Of a stretch of DNA of 5,679 nucleotides, positions 1 to 5,679 are shown in pieces. Positions within the stretch are counted from its first letter, which is position 1, and the number at the start of each line of letters is the position of its first letter. Under the pieces are notes generated by a model. The model saw nothing but the letters and a program-made list of their open reading frames with translations, was not told the DNA's origin and made no database searches. The translations under genes were made by a program, and so were the position numbers. The DNA comes from Roseburia sp. (lineage in GTDB: Bacteria; Bacillota_A; Clostridia; Lachnospirales; Lachnospiraceae), in the NCBI GenBank assembly GCA_017547315.1, contig JAFYQA010000046.1, positions 1-5,679 on the forward strand, in the 5' to 3' direction.

Positions 1-56
1 CACCATACGTAATCGGTAAGATTGTTGACGGAGAAAAAGGAGTAACCTTATGCTAA
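1..56 (+). CDS. purM: PurM C-terminus (phosphoribosylformylglycinamidine cyclo-ligase), partial
   Basis: This is the 3' end of a gene that enters from the left edge; the first two bases finish a split codon. The readable tail is PYVIGKIVDGEKGVTLC followed by TAA. An 'a-x-x-IG-x-I-x-x-G' tail directly before purN fits the C-terminus of AIR synthetase, which closes the imidazole ring of FGAM using ATP to give AIR (step 5 of purine synthesis, cytosolic). The stop codon lies 7 nt inside purN, and the purN ribosome binding site lies within these last codons, so the two are probably translationally coupled. Only 17 residues are visible, so the call rests mainly on the tail pattern and on the usual purM-purN order. 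No active-site residue can be checked. Confidence 0.8.
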   Translation, partial: PYVIGKIVDGEKGVTLC

Positions 57-676
57 AAATAGCAGGATTAGTGTCAGGTGGCGGTACGAATTTGCAGGCG
101 ATTATCGACGCAATCGATAACGGCACAATTACCAACACCGAGATTAAAGTGGTTATCAGTAATAATAAAAATGCTTATGCTTTAGAGCGTGCGAAAAATC
201 ATGGCATCGAGGGATTATGTATTTCCCCGAAAGATTATGAGGACAGAGCTAAGTTCAACGAAGCGTTTCTTGAGAAGTTGAATTCTTATGAAGTAGACCT
301 TGTAGTTTTGGCAGGATTTTTAGTAGTTATTCCGGAAATGATGATTAAGCAGTACAGAAATCGCATCATTAACATTCACCCATCTCTGATTCCATCGTTC
401 TGTGGAACAGGATTTTATGGATTGAAAGTACATGAAGGTGTACTTTCACGTGGTGTGAAAGTGACTGGTGCTACGGTGCATTTTGTAGATGAAGGTACAG
501 ATACTGGTCCAATCATTTTACAGAAAGCAGTAGAAGTGCAGCAAGGAGATACACCGGAAGTATTACAGCGACGTGTCATGGAGCAGGCAGAATGGATAAT
601 TATGCCTCAGGCGATTGATTTGATTGCGAATGGCAAAGTTTCTGTCGTAGATGGTCATGCAGTAATTTCAGAATAA
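50..676 (+). CDS. purN: Phosphoribosylglycinamide formyltransferase, 10-formyl-THF dependent (GART)
   Basis: PurN transfers a formyl group from 10-formyltetrahydrofolate to GAR, giving FGAR (step 3 of purine synthesis, cytosolic). The 208-residue length is normal. Residues 4-14 carry the N-terminal phosphate-binding segment IAGLVSGGGTN. The catalytic triad is present: N108 and H110 in NIHPSLIP, and D151 in EGTDTGPI, corresponding to N106, H108 and D144 of the E. coli enzyme. The spacing from N108 to D151 is 5 residues longer than in E. coli because of a glycine-rich stretch, SFCGTGFYG (116-124), which I recall as common in clostridial PurN. The ATG at 50 has AGGAG at 38-42, 7 nt upstream, and overlaps the end of purM. 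An AT-rich 79-nt gap with a hairpin separates it from purD. Confidence 0.97.
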   Translation: MLKIAGLVSGGGTNLQAIIDAIDNGTITNTEIKVVISNNKNAYALERAKNHGIEGLCISPKDYEDRAKFNEAFLEKLNSYEVDLVVLAGFLVVIPEMMIKQYRNRIINIHPSLIPSFCGTGFYGLKVHEGVLSRGVKVTGATVHFVDEGTDTGPIILQKAVEVQQGDTPEVLQRRVMEQAEWIIMPQAIDLIANGKVSVVDGHAVISE

Positions 677-697
677 TTACCAAATAATGATAATATA

Positions 698-730
698 AGG
701 CTGTTTCAAATCTCAGGTTTGCAACAGCCT
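698..730 (+). other. Strong hairpin in the purN-purD gap (possible attenuator or decayed terminator)
   Basis: AGGCTGTT (698-705) pairs perfectly with AACAGCCT (723-730). After one T/C mismatch (706/722), CAAATC (707-712) pairs with GGTTTG (716-721) with one T-G wobble, leaving a TCA loop. The 14-pair stem is as strong as the two real terminators in this window. What follows is ATGTGTTTAT, with no run of Ts, so efficient termination is unlikely. It lies 22 nt after the purN stop and ends 25 nt before the purD start. It may cause partial termination, stabilise the upstream message 3' end, mark a processing site, or be a terminator remnant. The pairing is seen directly; the role is inferred. Confidence 0.6.
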
Positions 731-755
731 ATGTGTTTATAGAAAAGGAGAACAT

Positions 756-2030
756 ATGAAAGTTTTAATCGTAGGTAGTGGCGGACGTGAACATGCAATC
801 GCGACAGCAGTTGCAAAAAGTCCACGAGTAGATAAAATTTATTGTGCACCTGGTAATGCAGGTATTGCGGCATTAGCAGAATGTGTGGCTATCGGTGCTA
901 TGGAATTTGATAAATTAGTAGCATTTGCAAAAGAGAATGCCATTGACTTTACTATTATCGGTATGGATGATCCATTAGTAGGTGGTGTGGTAGATGCATT
1001 CGAAGCAGAAGGTTTAAAAGTATTTGGTCCTAGAAAAAATGCAGCTATCTTAGAAGGATCAAAAGCATTTTCTAAAGATTTAATGAAAAAATATAATATT
1101 CCTACAGCAGCATATGAGAACTTTAATAATCCAGAAGAAGCATTGGCTTACTTAGAGACAGCGAAGTTCCCAATCGTATTAAAAGCAGATGGTCTTGCTT
1201 TAGGAAAAGGTGTGTTAATCTGTAATACATTAGAAGAAGCAAAAGATGGCGTAAAAGAAATCATGGAAGACAAGAAGTTCGGTTCCGCAGGTAATACTAT
1301 GGTAATCGAAGAGTTTATGACAGGCCGTGAAGTGTCTGTATTGTCTTTTGTAGATGGCAAGAGCATCCAGATTATGTCATCAGCACAGGATCACAAACGT
1401 GCAATGGATGGCGACCAGGGATTAAATACAGGTGGTATGGGAACATTCTCACCAAGCCCATTCTATACAGCAGAAGTAGATGAGTTCTGTAAAAAATACA
1501 TTTATCAGGCGACAGTAGACGCTATGGCAGCAGAAGGCAGAGAATTCAAAGGTGTTATTTTCTTTGGTTTAATGCTTACTCCAGATGGACCAAAGGTATT
1601 AGAATACAATGCTCGTTTTGGTGACCCGGAGACACAGGTAGTTTTACCTAGAATGAAAAATGATATCATTGATGTAATGGAAGCTTGTGTGGATGGTACA
1701 TTAGACCAGATTACATTAGAATTTGAGGATAATGCAGCAGTTTGTGTAGTATTAGCTTCAGAGGGTTATCCGGTTGCTTATGACAAAGGCTTTGTTATTA
1801 AAGGAATGGAAGCTTTCGAGGGAAAAGAGGATTACTTCTGTTTCCATGCAGGTACAAAATTCAATGAAGAAGGTGTTATCGTGACAAACGGTGGCCGTGT
1901 ACTTGGTATTACAGCAAAAGGAAGCGATTTAAAAGAAGCGCGTGCAAAAGCATACGAAGCAACAGAATGGGTTGCATTTGATAACAAATACATGCGTCAT
2001 GATATCGGTAAAGCGATTGATGAAGCATAG
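756..2030 (+). CDS. purD: Phosphoribosylamine--glycine ligase (GARS)
   Basis: PurD joins glycine to 5-phosphoribosylamine using ATP to give GAR (step 2 of purine synthesis, cytosolic), the substrate of PurN. The 424-residue length is typical of the bacterial single-function enzyme. The order of motifs is complete: GSGGREHA at 7-14 and PGNAG at 32-36 in the N-terminal domain; KADGLALGKGV at 143-153 in the ATP-grasp domain; QDHKR at 211-215; NTGGMG at 224-229; the family signature RFGDPETQ at 287-294, which includes metal-binding acidic residues; and TNGGRVLG at 377-384 in the C-terminal domain. The ATG at 756 has AAAAGGAG at 743-750, 5 nt upstream. It is the last gene of the operon, with a terminator 20 nt after the stop. 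No purH lies between purN and purD. Confidence 0.98.
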   Translation: MKVLIVGSGGREHAIATAVAKSPRVDKIYCAPGNAGIAALAECVAIGAMEFDKLVAFAKENAIDFTIIGMDDPLVGGVVDAFEAEGLKVFGPRKNAAILEGSKAFSKDLMKKYNIPTAAYENFNNPEEALAYLETAKFPIVLKADGLALGKGVLICNTLEEAKDGVKEIMEDKKFGSAGNTMVIEEFMTGREVSVLSFVDGKSIQIMSSAQDHKRAMDGDQGLNTGGMGTFSPSPFYTAEVDEFCKKYIYQATVDAMAAEGREFKGVIFFGLMLTPDGPKVLEYNARFGDPETQVVLPRMKNDIIDVMEACVDGTLDQITLEFEDNAAVCVVLASEGYPVAYDKGFVIKGMEAFEGKEDYFCFHAGTKFNEEGVIVTNGGRVLGITAKGSDLKEARAKAYEATEWVAFDNKYMRHDIGKAIDEA

Positions 2031-2049
2031 GAATGAAAAAGAAGTGGGA

Positions 2050-2089
2050 ACCTCAGGTGTATAAAACATACATCTGGGGTTTTTATTTT
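2050..2089 (+). terminator. Rho-independent terminator of the pur operon
   Basis: ACCTCAGGTGTAT (2050-2062) pairs over all 13 positions with ATACATCTGGGGT (2068-2080), with two G-T wobbles, around an AAAAC loop. The T-rich tail TTTTTATTTT (2080-2089) follows at once. It begins 20 nt after the purD stop, which marks purD as the last gene of the transcript. Confidence 0.93.
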
Positions 2090-2115
2090 AGAGGTTTTTT
2101 GAAGATTTTCTGTTT

Positions 2116-2173
2116 TGGACAATTAGATTTCAAGCGTTTTAAGCTAGACATTTGTTGAAAATAGGAGTACCAT
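2116..2173 (+). promoter_or_regulatory. Weak promoter candidates for the c-di-GMP gene
   Basis: Since the pur operon is terminated upstream, a promoter should lie in 2090-2244, but no strong one is visible. Two sigma-70-like candidates can be read: TAGACA (2145-2150) with a 17-nt spacer to TACCAT (2168-2173), and TGGACA (2116-2121) with a 16-nt spacer to TTTAAG (2138-2143). Both have a 5-of-6 -35 box and a 4-of-6 -10 box. The choice matters: the second would give a leader of about 95 nt that includes a short reading frame, and the first would not. A different sigma factor is also possible. No cyclic di-GMP riboswitch is recognisable here. Confidence 0.3.
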
Positions 2174-2235
2174 GATACTGGTGGATTGGCTTTGGTAAAA
2201 TGAGAAAGCAAAAGAGAAAATGTAATAAAAAGTGA
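2172..2235 (+). other. Two short upstream reading frames in the leader, possibly chance
   Basis: The first frame (2172-2198) encodes MILVDWLW and is preceded by AGGAG at 2163-2167, 4 nt from its ATG. The second (2200-2235) begins 1 nt after the first stop, encodes the basic peptide MRKQKRKCNKK and ends at the ribosome binding site of the next gene; it has no clear binding site of its own. The arrangement could couple translation from frame to frame into the gene at 2245. Frames this short arise easily by chance, and nothing shows that they are translated or even transcribed. Confidence 0.2.
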
Positions 2236-2244
2236 GGGAAAAGT

Positions 2245-4515
2245 ATGAAAGTTGCACTCATGTTGATTTTGGGGACTGCGGCAATTATTCTTTTAAACTG
2301 CATTTATAGGACTTCAAAGAGTAAGAGAAAAATAGGAAGACCTATGATTAAATTGTTAAGGGCTGCTACAGTAGCAGTTGTGCTGTATTTTATTGTGTTG
2401 GCCCTGCCGATACCATGGCTTAGCGGTATCATGTATAGTTTGTACTTTGCAAACATTTCATGGATGATGTACTTCATGTTATGTTTTTCATTAGAGTACA
2501 TAGGGAAAAGACCGGAACAATATATTAATATAAAACTTATGCGTCTGATATTATCCGTAGATTCTATTTCGCTGATGCTAAATAGTATCTTTCATCATGC
2601 ATTTACATTAAAGAGATATGATACTTGGGGTGGAGGCTATTGTTACGTTTGTGAACATGGTGGATATCTGGGGTTACATTGTTTATGGGTGCATTTTTTG
2701 ATGGTATGTATTTTCCTGACACTCGCGTATCAGACAATAAAGGCACCGAAAGTATACCGTAAAAAATATTTATATCCATTTTTGCTTTTAATAGGTGTAA
2801 TTTTTCTTGATTCCATGCATCATATGGAATTTAACCCGGTAGATATAACAGTTGTCGGTTATGGTTTGGGTACTATTATTTTATATTATTATGCATTGAA
2901 CTATCAGCCAAAAGCTTTGGCACGCCGTTCGCTTGGGATTGTAATCGACGATATGGTTGAAGCCGTATTTATTTTTGATGCAGAAGGAAACTGTTTAAGG
3001 GTAAACGAAGCGGTACATCAGATGTTTCCATTAGAAGATGGATTGGAAATAGTAGAGAAGCGGTTTACAGAATGGCAGAATAAGGTAGATATTAGAAAAG
3101 AGAGTGGCAAGAGCTGGGAATGGAAGCAGATAAGAGATGGTAGGGAATGCCATTATCTGGCCAGATATCACAGTCTCTTTGACGAGAGAAATCGATATAT
3201 TGGCAGTTTCTGGACCGTTCGTGACCGCACAGAAATCGTAGAAGAATTACAAAGACAGCGTTTCCGCGCTACGCATGATGTTTTGACAGGACTTTATAAT
3301 GAAGAGAGCTTCTATGAAAAGGTGAAAGAGACGTTGGAAACGGAAGCAGAGGAGCAATTTTATATTGTCTGTTCAGATATTCAGAATTTCAAATTTATTA
3401 ACGATATTTTCGGAAAACAGGTTGGTGATGAGCTGCTGATTAAAATAGCAGGCAGATTAAAGGAACGAATAAATATCGGTGGTGTATATGGACATTTAGA
3501 GCAGGATCGATTTGCCTTATTGATTCGCAAACAGGATTTTGACCCGGCAATTTTTAAGGACATACCAAAGGAAGTACATGCGAATAGAGATATTTCCTAT
3601 CCAGTTAATATTTTCTTGGGGGTTTATGAGGTTACAGATAGAACGATACCTGTTTCCGTAATGTGTGAGCATGCAATTATGGCGGTGCATACATTAAAGG
3701 GCGGATTCAATCTGGAGATTGCATATTATGACGATACCTTGCGGGCAAGCGTATTAAAAGAGCAGGAACTCACCAGTGATTTGGAGAGAGCGTTGAATGA
3801 CAGAGAGATTCAAATCTACTTACAGCCACAAATCAATGGTGATGGAGAGATGCTTGGTGCAGAAGCGTTGGTACGATGGTTACATCCAAAGCGTGGTATG
3901 GTAATGCCGGGAGAATTTATTGAGATTTTTGAACAGAATGGTATGATTGTAAAATTAGACCAGTATATCTGGCGTTTGGCATGTGAACATTTGAAACGCT
4001 GGAAAGAAAATGGCTGGGAAGATAAGTATATCTCAGTAAATATTTCACCTACAGATTTCCATTTTATAGATATTTATGGCACTTTTATGGAATTGATAGA
4101 GGAATATCAGATAAATCCAAAGAATTTGCGATTAGAGATTACAGAGACTGCTATGATTATGAATTTAGAAAAGCAGTTAGAGTTAATTGAAAAATTGCGT
4201 AATTCTGGTTTTATTGTAGAAATGGATGATTTTGGAAGTGGATATTCTTCATTAAATATGTTAAAAGATATCCGAGTGGACGTGTTGAAGTTTGATTTGA
4301 ATTTCTTGCGTAATAGTAATGATATTGAACGAAGCAGAAAAATTATCAAATCACTAATGACCTTGTCTCATGAACTAGACATGCCTGCTATTTCAGAAGG
4401 TGTAGAAACGAAAGAACAGGTGGAATTCTTAAAGGGAATTGGTTGTAATTTGTTCCAAGGATATTATTTTGCACGGCCAATGGATGTAAAAACATTTGAA
4501 GAAACTTATCGATGA
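2245..4515 (+). CDS. Membrane sensor with 7TM, PAS-like, degenerate GGDEF and EAL domains; likely c-di-GMP phosphodiesterase
   Basis: The N-terminus has about seven hydrophobic segments (near 3-21, 38-57, 60-83, 97-118, 142-163, 175-193 and 199-218), like the 7TM sensor region of some histidine kinases. A PAS-like domain (about 228-335) follows. The GGDEF domain (about 342-500) keeps DVLTGLYN (345-352) and D378 in SDIQNFKFIND, but its signature reads EQDRF (419-423) and the RxxD inhibitory site is absent, so cyclase activity is unlikely. The EAL domain (about 515-756) looks intact: E540 in EALVRW, N599, E631 and E634 in EITE, D661-D662 in DDFGSGYSSL, K682, E718 and Q738. This predicts hydrolysis of cyclic di-GMP to pGpG, facing the cytoplasm, perhaps modulated by GTP at the GGDEF domain. 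The ATG at 2245 has GAGGGA at 2234-2239. Terminators on both sides suggest a single-gene transcript. The signal sensed is unknown. Confidence 0.92.
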   Translation: MKVALMLILGTAAIILLNCIYRTSKSKRKIGRPMIKLLRAATVAVVLYFIVLALPIPWLSGIMYSLYFANISWMMYFMLCFSLEYIGKRPEQYINIKLMRLILSVDSISLMLNSIFHHAFTLKRYDTWGGGYCYVCEHGGYLGLHCLWVHFLMVCIFLTLAYQTIKAPKVYRKKYLYPFLLLIGVIFLDSMHHMEFNPVDITVVGYGLGTIILYYYALNYQPKALARRSLGIVIDDMVEAVFIFDAEGNCLRVNEAVHQMFPLEDGLEIVEKRFTEWQNKVDIRKESGKSWEWKQIRDGRECHYLARYHSLFDERNRYIGSFWTVRDRTEIVEELQRQRFRATHDVLTGLYNEESFYEKVKETLETEAEEQFYIVCSDIQNFKFINDIFGKQVGDELLIKIAGRLKERINIGGVYGHLEQDRFALLIRKQDFDPAIFKDIPKEVHANRDISYPVNIFLGVYEVTDRTIPVSVMCEHAIMAVHTLKGGFNLEIAYYDDTLRASVLKEQELTSDLERALNDREIQIYLQPQINGDGEMLGAEALVRWLHPKRGMVMPGEFIEIFEQNGMIVKLDQYIWRLACEHLKRWKENGWEDKYISVNISPTDFHFIDIYGTFMELIEEYQINPKNLRLEITETAMIMNLEKQLELIEKLRNSGFIVEMDDFGSGYSSLNMLKDIRVDVLKFDLNFLRNSNDIERSRKIIKSLMTLSHELDMPAISEGVETKEQVEFLKGIGCNLFQGYYFARPMDVKTFEETYR

Positions 4516-4522
4516 TAGGATT

Positions 4523-4561
4523 ATTCCGGGAATAGTTTTAAACTATTTCCGGAATTTTTTT
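4523..4561 (+). terminator. Rho-independent terminator after the c-di-GMP gene
   Basis: ATTCCGGGAATAGTT (4523-4537) pairs over 15 positions, with one G-T wobble, with AACTATTTCCGGAAT (4541-4555) around a TTA loop, and runs into seven Ts (4555-4561). It starts 8 nt after the stop codon. It separates this gene from minC, which therefore needs its own promoter. Confidence 0.95.
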
Positions 4562-4581
4562 CGGAAAATAAAGAAATTTGA

Positions 4582-4620
4582 TTGCATATTTTGACGGAAT
4601 CAGTATAATTAATGTATATG
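4582..4620 (+). promoter_or_regulatory. Probable promoter of the minCD operon
   Basis: A perfect TATAAT lies at 4604-4609. Its best -35 boxes are poor: TTGCAT (4582-4587, 16-nt spacer) or TTGATT (4578-4583, 20-nt spacer). Alternatively, the good -35 box TTGACG (4591-4596) pairs with TATATG (4615-4620) across 18 nt. The two readings interleave and may be alternative starts. Either would give a short leader of roughly 20-35 nt before the minC ATG. The position just after a terminator and before a strong ribosome binding site supports a promoter here. Confidence 0.6.
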
Positions 4621-4643
4621 CGCGAATAGCGCTTATTGGAGGG
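4620..4643 (+). promoter_or_regulatory. minC leader: small GC inverted repeat and strong ribosome binding site
   Basis: GCGC (4620-4623) and GCGC (4629-4632) flank GAATA, forming a 4-bp GC stem in an otherwise AT-rich leader. GGAGGG (4638-4643) follows, 5 nt before the minC ATG, and fixes that start. The stem lies just outside the ribosome binding site; it may be a transcript 5' structure or a small operator half-site pair, or be chance. Confidence 0.4.
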
Positions 4644-4648
4644 TAACT

Positions 4649-5356
4649 ATGGCACAGACAGTTATGATTAAAAGCAATAAATATGGCATTAATTTGATTT
4701 TGGACCCGAATATTGCTTTTGTTGATTTACTGAAAGCAATCATCGAAAAGTTTAAAGAGTCTGAGAAGTTTTTTAAGAATTCTAAGCTTGGGATTTCTTT
4801 TGAAGGAAGAAGACTTTCCGGTGAAGAGGAACAGAAGATTATTGATGCGATTACAGAGCATACAAGTATTGAGATTCTGTGTGTTGTAGATAATGACGAA
4901 GAGCATGCACAGAAGATGAAAGCTCAGATTGATGCTTATAGTGAAGCGATTGAGAAAGAGTATGCGAAAGCTATGAGTTCTTCAGGTGAGTTTTATCGCG
5001 GAACGCTTCGTTCTGGTCAGGTGCTTGAGAGTGATGCCAGCATTACGATTTTGGGTGATGTGAATCCGGGCGCAAGAGTGACTTCAGGAGGGAATATTGT
5101 AGTACTCGGAGCGTTGAAAGGTAATGCACAGGCTGGTATTTATGGAGATACTAGTTGTTTCATCTTAGCTTTGGAAATGGATCCAATTCAGATTCAGATT
5201 GGGAATTTACTGGCAAAAAGTCCAGATAAAGAGAAGAAGAAAAGACGGGTTGCACTTAGAGAAAAGAAGGAACCGAATGAGCTTCAGATAGCTGTTGCCA
5301 GAGAGGGGAATATTTATATCGAACCAGTGTCGAAGAAGATTTTGAACAACATATAG
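4649..5356 (+). CDS. minC: Septum site-determining protein MinC
   Basis: MinC blocks FtsZ polymer assembly and is brought to the membrane by MinD, so that division occurs only at mid-cell. The 235 residues split into an N-terminal FtsZ-inhibiting domain (about 1-105, weakly conserved, as in the family) and a C-terminal beta-helix domain (about 116-185) that dimerises and binds MinD. The C-terminal hallmarks are RGTLRSGQ (117-124), with the RSGQ segment linked to MinD binding in other species, then GDVNPGARVTSGGNIVVLGA (136-155) and LKGNAQAGIYG (156-166). A lysine/arginine-rich stretch (about 190-207) and a short final strand (NIYIEP, 221-226) follow, within the usual MinC pattern. A GGAGGG site 5 nt upstream supports the start. 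minD starts 20 nt downstream in the same direction. Confidence 0.95.
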   Translation: MAQTVMIKSNKYGINLILDPNIAFVDLLKAIIEKFKESEKFFKNSKLGISFEGRRLSGEEEQKIIDAITEHTSIEILCVVDNDEEHAQKMKAQIDAYSEAIEKEYAKAMSSSGEFYRGTLRSGQVLESDASITILGDVNPGARVTSGGNIVVLGALKGNAQAGIYGDTSCFILALEMDPIQIQIGNLLAKSPDKEKKKRRVALREKKEPNELQIAVAREGNIYIEPVSKKILNNI

Positions 5357-5359
5357 CGT

Positions 5360-5365
5360 AGGAGG
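5360..5365 (+). promoter_or_regulatory. minD ribosome binding site with long spacer
   Basis: AGGAGG is a near-perfect anti-16S match but lies 11 nt before the minD ATG, longer than the 5-7 nt seen at other genes here. No other start is available: the nearer GTG (5369) is in another frame and reaches TGA within four codons, and the minD frame is closed by TAG at 5359. The start at 5377 is therefore firm. Confidence 0.75.
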
Positions 5366-5376
5366 AACGTGAGAAA

Positions 5377-5679
5377 ATGAGTGAAGTTATTGTAATTACA
5401 TCCGGTAAGGGTGGTGTTGGTAAGACAACTACAACAGCAAATGTAGGTACAGGTCTTGCACAGCTAAATAAAAAAGTAGTAATGATTGATACAGATATCG
5501 GTCTTCGTAACTTAGATGTAGTTATGGGACTTGAGAATCGTATTGTTTATAATTTAGTAGATGTTATTGAGGGTAAATGTCGTTTGAAACAGGCTTTAAT
5601 CAAAGATAAAAAATATCCAGAATTGTGTTTGATTCCATCTGCACAGACCAGAGACAAAGACGCTGTTACACCAGAACAG
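5377..5679 (+). CDS. minD: Septum site-determining protein MinD, N-terminal part (cut by window end)
   Basis: MinD is a ParA/MinD-type ATPase that dimerises on the membrane in its ATP form, recruits MinC to inhibit FtsZ, and is released by MinE or held at the poles by other partners. The first 101 residues are visible and open to the window edge. They include the deviant Walker A motif SGKGGVGKTT (9-18), with signature lysine K11 and phosphate-binding K16, and the switch I region MIDTDIGLRNLDVVMGLENR (36-55), with D38 and D40; GLRNLD is characteristic of MinD rather than ParA. The C-terminal amphipathic membrane-targeting helix is outside the window, as is any minE. The 20-nt gap after minC and the lack of a terminator indicate one transcript. 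Confidence 0.96.
   Translation, partial: MSEVIVITSGKGGVGKTTTTANVGTGLAQLNKKVVMIDTDIGLRNLDVVMGLENRIVYNLVDVIEGKCRLKQALIKDKKYPELCLIPSAQTRDKDAVTPEQ

Noticed and set aside
1148..1366. Antisense open frame inside purD
   Set aside because: It lies wholly within a well-conserved gene, has no recognisable motif, and is explained by purD's codon bias.
2168..2184. Imperfect inverted repeat around ACCA...TGGT as an operator
   Set aside because: Only four base pairs match around a non-palindromic centre, which is within chance expectation.
2090..2244. Possible cyclic di-GMP riboswitch upstream of the c-di-GMP gene
   Set aside because: The conserved GEMM-type core segments and paired helices are not recognisable, and no expression-platform hairpin is present.
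2304..2501. Antisense open frame inside the membrane part of the c-di-GMP gene
   Set aside because: It is the complement of hydrophobic helices in a real gene; no ribosome binding site or family resemblance was seen.
3381..3563. Antisense open frame inside the GGDEF domain
   Set aside because: It is fully covered by a conserved domain on the + strand and has no coding signs of its own.
4107..4349. Antisense open frame inside the EAL domain
   Set aside because: It is fully covered by the conserved EAL coding sequence and its translation resembles no known protein.
4591..4609. TTGACG and TATAAT as one promoter
   Set aside because: Only 7 nt separate them, far too short for a sigma-70 promoter; each must pair with another element.
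5369..5371. GTG as an alternative minD start nearer the ribosome binding site
   Set aside because: It is out of frame with minD and meets TGA after three codons.

Overview
The window looks like a chromosomal segment of a low-GC, Gram-positive anaerobe of the Clostridia, most likely Lachnospiraceae. The grounds are AT-rich codon use, strong AGGAG-type ribosome binding sites, stem-loop plus T-run terminators, a clostridial-type PurN and a clostridial-type MinC. The family-level placement is inferred from sequence style, not from a database match. All genes are on the + strand.

Layout. (1) Bases 1-2030 are the 3' part of a purine biosynthesis operon: the last codons of purM, then purN overlapping it by 7 nt, then, after a 79-nt gap holding a strong hairpin, purD. 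A textbook rho-independent terminator (2050-2089) closes the operon. (2) After about 155 bp of leader with only weak promoter candidates comes one 756-residue membrane protein (2245-4515) with seven predicted membrane helices, a PAS-like domain, a degenerate GGDEF domain and an EAL domain with all its catalytic residues. It has its own strong terminator (4523-4561), so it appears to be a single-gene transcript. (3) A promoter region (about 4580-4620) leads into the cell-division operon minC (4649-5356) and minD (from 5377, cut by the window end). minE would be expected next but is not in view.

How the genes work together. PurD, PurN and PurM catalyse steps 2, 3 and 5 of de novo purine synthesis, so they are one functional unit. 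The membrane protein probably degrades cyclic di-GMP in response to a signal sensed in or near the membrane. MinC and MinD place the division site by blocking FtsZ assembly away from mid-cell. The three units share no evident pathway and are separated by terminators, so their adjacency is probably incidental.

I see no RNA genes, mobile elements, CRISPR arrays or signs of recent transfer, and no clear undescribed system. The points most worth a second look are the Cys/His-rich membrane-sensor region and ruined GGDEF signature of the c-di-GMP protein, the short Trp-containing reading frame upstream of it, and the hairpin between purN and purD.
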